Assembly: GCF_900129755.1 (NCBI RefSeq)
Contig: NZ_FQWT01000003.1
Span: 1 to 64,000, forward strand
Length of the DNA: 64,000 nt
Direction of reading: 5' to 3'
From: Chryseobacterium oranimense
GTDB lineage: Bacteria > Bacteroidota > Bacteroidia > Flavobacteriales > Weeksellaceae
Part shown: piece by piece, positions 60,630 to 64,000 of the stretch
Layout of the letters: each line of letters opens with the position of its first letter
Position numbering within the stretch: the stretch's first letter is position 1
Position numbers and translations under genes: made by a program
Notes under the pieces: model-generated
What the model was told of the DNA's origin: nothing
Databases searched by the model: none
Seen by the model: the letters and a program-made list of their open reading frames with translations, nothing else

Positions 60630-60968
60630 CTAATGCTTGTGATTCCTGAAATTTATGATATGGCCTGTAATTAATCCTGCTGCGCCTGCATAAATCAATG
60701 GAATATGAAATTCAAAAATCAGGTCCGTCAAGACGGAAACAGCAATCAGGGCAATGGAAATCCAGAAAAGAAATTTCAGTCGGTTCCAGGGCATATTTTT
60801 AGTAATTCTGTAGACCACTACGGCACCAATAATAAGAAAAGTGAGATCAATAAACGGATTGTGGGATATTCCCAAAGGAATGATCATCAGAAGCGGAAAA
60901 GCAATACAGTGAATAAGACACAGAACTGCTGCGGAAATACCTACAGCATCAAGAATTTTTGATTTCAT
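60630..60968 (-). CDS. MerC-like small membrane protein
   Basis: 112 residues with four hydrophobic helices. The motif 'CLIHCIAFPLLMI' near residue 17 has the C-x-x-x-C pair of the MerC family, which carries metal ions across the inner membrane. A Cys pair within a helix is the likely ligand. Its promoter shares palindromes with a divergent Fur-family regulator gene, pointing to zinc or another transition metal rather than mercury. Confidence 0.82.
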   Translation of the reverse strand: MKSKILDAVGISAAVLCLIHCIAFPLLMIIPLGISHNPFIDLTFLIIGAVVVYRITKNMPWNRLKFLFWISIALIAVSVLTDLIFEFHIPLIYAGAAGLITGHIINFRNHKH

Positions 60969-60994
60969 AAAGATCGGGATTTAAATTTCTTATT

Positions 60995-61047
60995 GTAACT
61001 TTGTTGCAAAAGTATAGATAAAATTTTAATTAAAGCAACTTTGTTGC
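60995..61047. promoter_or_regulatory. Shared operator region of the MerC-like and Fur-family genes
   Basis: Two copies of AACTTTGTTGCA-type sequence, 60995-61007 (GTAACTTTGTTGC) and 61035-61047 (GCAACTTTGTTGC, a palindrome with a TTT centre). The minus-strand -7 TACTTTTG (61014-61007) abuts the first; the -33 TTG (61038-61036) lies in the second; spacing is 21. On the plus strand TAACTTTG (60996-61003) fits a -7. Confidence 0.8.
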
Positions 61048-61054
61048 ATTAAAA

Positions 61055-61453
61055 ATGAAACAGATCAGAAATACTCAGGCTAAAACTGAAATTTTAAATG
61101 TCATTAACCATTCTGACGTAGCACTCTCCCAACCCGACATTCAGAAAAAACTGGGCAATCTTTGCAACAGGGTGACCATTTACAGAGTTTTGGAAAGACT
61201 TGAAAATGAAGGACTCATCCATAAAATTGTCAACATAGACGGAGTTGTGAATTTCGCCAGATGCAGCGGGAAATGCAGTACGGAAAAACATGCGCACAAT
61301 CATATTCACTTTAACTGCAAAGAATGTCATTCCGTAACGTGTATTGAAAATGCAGTTCCTGATATCAGCCTGCCTCCCGGCTTTACAGCACAGGAATACA
61401 ATTTTATAGTGAGCGGAATATGTCCGAAATGTTCCGGAGCTAAAGAATTATAA
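61055..61453 (+). CDS. Fur family metalloregulator
   Basis: 132 residues: winged helix ('VALSQPDIQKKLGNLCNRVTIYRVLERLENEGLIHKI') and a dimerisation domain with His ligands in 'KHAHNHIHF', and two structural Cys pairs, 'CKEC' and 'CPKC'. The zinc-structural pairs and the His cluster fit Fur or Zur; shared palindromes with the MerC-like gene suggest Zur. Metal specificity cannot be settled from sequence. Confidence 0.9.
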   Translation: MKQIRNTQAKTEILNVINHSDVALSQPDIQKKLGNLCNRVTIYRVLERLENEGLIHKIVNIDGVVNFARCSGKCSTEKHAHNHIHFNCKECHSVTCIENAVPDISLPPGFTAQEYNFIVSGICPKCSGAKEL

Positions 61454-61575
61454 TGTTGCCTGCTATCCGGACCTCTAAAACCTTCAGCATCAGCATTCCT
61501 GTATCTGAATCAGATTAATGTTTGGAAAAGCAAATAAAAGTACTATTTTTATTTTCAGAAAAGAAAACACCCATT

Positions 61576-62067
61576 ATGCCGACTGAAGCTTCCCACAAGC
61601 TGATTCCGATGACAGATTTTGTTATTGAGTATTACTCTAACGAAGGATATGCCGACCTTCAGACTTTGCGTCTGATGAAAAACTATGCCAATCTTCTAAG
61701 AAAACCTTTGACTCTTGGAATGTTTGTTCCTGTAGATCCGCAAGGAAATGTATTGAAAGAACCTAAAAATTACACCTCCTGGAAATCTCTTGATCATAAT
61801 AACGTAAAAAGAAATGATACAGCCGGATTTGAGGAATATACAGAATATCAGAAAGCTGAAAAGAACTGCCTGTTTGAAGGTTTCACCATTGCCTACAACG
61901 GATATTCGGTGGTAAGGATTGTAGCTTCCTATGACCAGTCTATAGAAATCTCTTTTAATAAAAATGACCTGCTGTCAACGGCTTTTAACGATATTGAATC
62001 CCTGACTGTTTTCGATGACATTTATCTTACGGCAAATGCTCTAAAATCTATCGGGATTAAAAAGTAA
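61576..62067 (+). CDS. Unknown cytoplasmic protein
   Basis: 163 residues from ATG 61576, starting 'MPTEASHKLIPMTDFVIEYY'; the frame is open to TTG 61522. No family recognised. Segments such as 'LRKPLTLGMFVPVDPQGNVLKEP' and 'SWKSLDHNNVKRND' look conserved. No signal peptide or membrane helix. Alone between the Fur-family gene and a convergent Nudix gene. Confidence 0.55.
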   Translation: MPTEASHKLIPMTDFVIEYYSNEGYADLQTLRLMKNYANLLRKPLTLGMFVPVDPQGNVLKEPKNYTSWKSLDHNNVKRNDTAGFEEYTEYQKAEKNCLFEGFTIAYNGYSVVRIVASYDQSIEISFNKNDLLSTAFNDIESLTVFDDIYLTANALKSIGIKK

Positions 62068-62070
62068 ATT

Positions 62071-62535
62071 TTATTCCTGCGTATTCACTAATTCTTCCAG
62101 TTCTGTGATGAAGGCGGCCTGTGCCGGATTGATTCTTTTTTGAGCTTCTTCAGATTCAAACCATTCCCATTGATCTACCTCAGGAATTTCGATCATTTTT
62201 GAAGACCTTGGAGGCCATTCTATCCGTAATGTATTGCTGTAAAGCCCGGATAATTCAATGTCACCCTCCATAGCCCAGGCATAAACAGTTTTGCCGCCTT
62301 TCTGCTTAACCGGTGTGAGCGCTGTGAATTTTCCTTTGATCACTTGGCCGGTTTCCTCCTTAAATTCAGTTAAAGCCCGGTCCAGAGGATCCTCATCAGG
62401 CTGCACCTCTCCTTTCGGGACAGACCATGCGCCTGTATCTTTATTTTTCCAGAAAGGTCCGCCCGGGTGAACCAGAAAATAATACAGTTTATTTTTCTCT
62501 CTTTTAAACAATAAAATGCCGGCGCTTGTTTTCAT
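62071..62535 (-). CDS. Nudix hydrolase
   Basis: 154 residues. The N-terminus 'MKTSAGILLFKR' and Nudix box 'GEVQPDEDPLDRALTEFKEETG' are present; the box has T in place of the usual Arg before 'EF', while Glu residues needed for metal remain. A small-molecule diphosphatase (Ap4A or NTP type) is likely. Convergent with the unknown gene, 3 bases apart. Confidence 0.9.
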   Translation of the reverse strand: MKTSAGILLFKREKNKLYYFLVHPGGPFWKNKDTGAWSVPKGEVQPDEDPLDRALTEFKEETGQVIKGKFTALTPVKQKGGKTVYAWAMEGDIELSGLYSNTLRIEWPPRSSKMIEIPEVDQWEWFESEEAQKRINPAQAAFITELEELVNTQE

Positions 62536-62569
62536 AACCTTAAGATAAGGCTTTAAGAATAATAATCGA

Positions 62570-63421
62570 TCATGTGGTTAATTTTTTTTTCCTGAATGCT
62601 GATGGCGTCATATTTTTATAGCTCCGGAAGATCTTATTAAAATGGCTGGCATCATTAAATCCAAGTCGATCCGAAATTTCATTGATATGATAATTACTCT
62701 GTTTCAAAAGTTTTTCAGCAGCCTTAATTTTCTGATGCATCACATGCTGCTGTATGGAAAATCCTGTCTGTTTTTTAATGTAAATGCTGATGTAATTCCG
62801 GGAAAGCATGAATTCTTTCGCAAGGTTTTCAAGCTTCATTTTATCGGCATCCATTGCATTTACATTAATATAATAAAGGATTTTTTCTGCCGGGCTGATC
62901 TCTTTCGATACCCGTTCCATGCCTCCGCTGTTCATTGTATTTCTGATCAGGATAGTAATCATTGCAGAAAAAAGATCTGATGCTGTTTCTTTATTGTAAA
63001 GACTTTTATTGCTGAATTCATAAAGAAGAATACTGGCAAGCTGCAACATATGTTCCCTGTCTGCTTTGTTTCTTATGGCTGATTCATAAACCAAAGAGCT
63101 GTCTTCCATCATGAGGCGGATTACTTTATTAAGCTCGCTTTTCTTATCAGTATGAAGACTTTCCCAGATATAATTGTCTGTGAATTTGATATAAATGAAC
63201 TTAGTTTTACTTTTTATAGAAAATTCATGAGCATCGCTGGGTCTCAGCAGAAAGACATCCCCTTTCTGATAGGTAAAAGTAACACCATTCAGGTGATGAG
63301 TGCCTTTTCCGCTTGCAATGACAATCAGCTCATAAAAATTGTGATTATGGTATTCTATATCCCAGATTTCCTTTTCAATACTGAAAACATTAAAAGAACT
63401 GAAGTTAACAATACGCTTCAT
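62570..63421 (-). CDS. AraC family transcriptional regulator (cupin sensor)
   Basis: 283 residues from ATG 63421; the frame is open to 63676 but reads into the divergent gene. N-terminal cupin ('YHNHNFYELIVIASGKGTHHLNGVTFTYQKGDVFLLRPSDAHEF'), C-terminal AraC HTHs ('LAKEFMLSRNYISIYIKKQTG', 'ISDRLGFNDASHFNKIFRSYKNMTPSAFRKK'). Divergent from the deacetylase gene, which it probably controls. Confidence 0.9.
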   Translation of the reverse strand: MKRIVNFSSFNVFSIEKEIWDIEYHNHNFYELIVIASGKGTHHLNGVTFTYQKGDVFLLRPSDAHEFSIKSKTKFIYIKFTDNYIWESLHTDKKSELNKVIRLMMEDSSLVYESAIRNKADREHMLQLASILLYEFSNKSLYNKETASDLFSAMITILIRNTMNSGGMERVSKEISPAEKILYYINVNAMDADKMKLENLAKEFMLSRNYISIYIKKQTGFSIQQHVMHQKIKAAEKLLKQSNYHINEISDRLGFNDASHFNKIFRSYKNMTPSAFRKKKLTT

Positions 63422-63438
63422 GAATGAATGGATTTTTA

Positions 63439-63446
63439 CAAATTTA
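63439..63446 (-). promoter_or_regulatory. -7 element of the AraC gene
   Basis: Minus-strand TAAATTTG, start expected near 63433, 12 bases before the ATG. No TTG at normal -33 distance. Confidence 0.4.
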
Positions 63447-63512
63447 GCATAAATTTTTACAACATAAACCCACCGGTTATTGATCAATTTTGCAGAACAA
63501 AAACTTTTTAAA

Positions 63513-64000
63513 ATGAAACATTTAAAACAATCTGCCTTCCTGATCGCATCCGTAATGATGCTGGCTTCCTGTATCGATAAGAATAGGAAAGGCACCCATG
63601 AACAATCTGAAAAGACAGAATCAATATCCAAAAAATACTGGCCCAACGGCGCCCGCCTGGTTATCTCAGTATCCATGCAGTTTGAAACCGGAGGCCAGCC
63701 CGAAGGAGCAGAAAGCCCTTTCAGTGGAACTCCCCTTCCTAAAGGGCAGCCGGATCTTGCTGCAGAAAGCTGGTATCGTTATGGAGCAAACGAGGGAATT
63801 TACCGTATGCTGGATCTGTGGAAAAAATATAATATAAAAGTAACCTCCCATGTTGTAGGTACTGCTGCCGAAAAATATCCGGAAATTGCCAGGGCCATTG
63901 CCAATGGAGGCCATGAAATAGCAGCTCATGGCCTTGCGTGGGACAACCAGTGGAATAAAAACTATACGGATGAGCTGCATTTTGTAAAAGACGGTGTGGA
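63513..64000 (+). CDS. Polysaccharide deacetylase-family lipoprotein, N-terminal part (runs past window end)
   Basis: 162 codons of an open frame from ATG 63513. The lipoprotein signal ends 'MLASC' at Cys20. Then 'RLVISVSMQFETGGQPEGAESPF', 'WYRYGANEGIYRMLDLWKKYNIKVTSHVVG' and 'IANGGHEIAAHGLAWDNQ' match the NodB-fold group that includes PuuE allantoinase-like and peptidoglycan deacetylases; His-x-x-x-His in the 'GHEIAAHG' block binds metal. Divergent from the AraC gene. Confidence 0.85.
   Translation, partial: MKHLKQSAFLIASVMMLASCIDKNRKGTHEQSEKTESISKKYWPNGARLVISVSMQFETGGQPEGAESPFSGTPLPKGQPDLAAESWYRYGANEGIYRMLDLWKKYNIKVTSHVVGTAAEKYPEIARAIANGGHEIAAHGLAWDNQWNKNYTDELHFVKDGV

Noticed and set aside
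1..64000. tRNA, rRNA or CRISPR array
   Set aside because: No cloverleaf, rRNA-like block or regularly spaced direct repeats of suitable length were seen; the short tandem repeats have no unique spacers.

Overview
The window is AT-rich bacterial chromosome from a member of the Bacteroidota, most likely the family Weeksellaceae and close to Chryseobacterium. The support is: upstream elements of the form TTG-N19-23-TAnnTTTG (the Bacteroidota -33/-7 promoter) instead of -35/-10 boxes; a short primary sigma factor without region 1.1; many 'MKK...AQ' signal peptides; TonB-dependent receptors; type VI secretion genes of subtype iii (TssN); and small lineage proteins such as HYC_CC_PP, DUF4256 and a Chryseobacterium-type leader peptide. 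I saw no rRNA, tRNA or CRISPR array, and no intact insertion sequence or prophage.

Layout. 1-4.2 kb: end of a DUF2723 membrane protein, a GT-C-like glycosyltransferase, a GNAT enzyme and DUF1697. 4.3-6.9 kb: AraC regulator, short-chain dehydrogenase and exported acetolactate decarboxylase, probably one operon. 7-10.2 kb: kdsA and a TonB-dependent receptor. 10.3-14.2 kb: copper cluster (HYC_CC_PP, DUF3347, and a multicopper oxidase with two N-terminal metal-binding modules and a C-terminal CopB-like barrel). 14.2-16.1 kb: LPS-core type kinase and GT9 glycosyltransferase. 16.5-20 kb: small unknowns, the primary sigma factor and an S1/P1 nuclease. 20.3-23.4 kb: a detached type VI secretion trio tssG-tssN-tssK. 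23.4-28.4 kb: PLP enzymes, a secreted gluzincin and a DtxR/MntR regulator. 28.6-31.4 kb: five genes read leftward from an ArsR regulator with a clear tandem operator, separated by short tandem repeats.

31.4-43.7 kb is the most accessory-looking part. It holds a LprI-like membrane protein, an XRE regulator divergent from a SymE-like toxin, two small helix-turn-helix genes, a surface protein, a membrane AraC regulator, a decayed gene, DUF2625, four small membrane proteins and a TPR/HTH sensor regulator split by a frameshift. 43.8-51 kb: EamA, PAP2 phosphatase, HD hydrolase, TonB receptor, COG4705 protein and a two-component system, all on the minus strand. 51.2 kb: a glycine-zipper, cysteine-containing peptide with a double-glycine-type leader. 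51.8-64 kb: AsmA-like protein, an S24/LexA-like repressor with AlkB, exonuclease III, a YciE/YciF-type ferritin-like protein, 3-methyladenine glycosylase, alkaline phosphatase, a MerC-like/Fur-family pair sharing palindromic operators, a Nudix enzyme, an AraC regulator and the start of a polysaccharide deacetylase.

How genes work together. DNA repair is well represented (AlkB, Xth, Mpg, S24 repressor). Envelope functions include KDO synthesis, LPS kinase, GT9, AsmA and PAP2. Metal handling includes the copper oxidase cluster, DtxR and Fur/MerC. Several regulators sit beside palindromes or direct repeats that overlap their own promoter elements, so autoregulation can be read from the sequence. 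The best candidates for something not yet described are the leader peptide at 51.2 kb, the outer-membrane-anchored copper oxidase, the SymE locus with a possible antisense promoter, and the detached type VI module.
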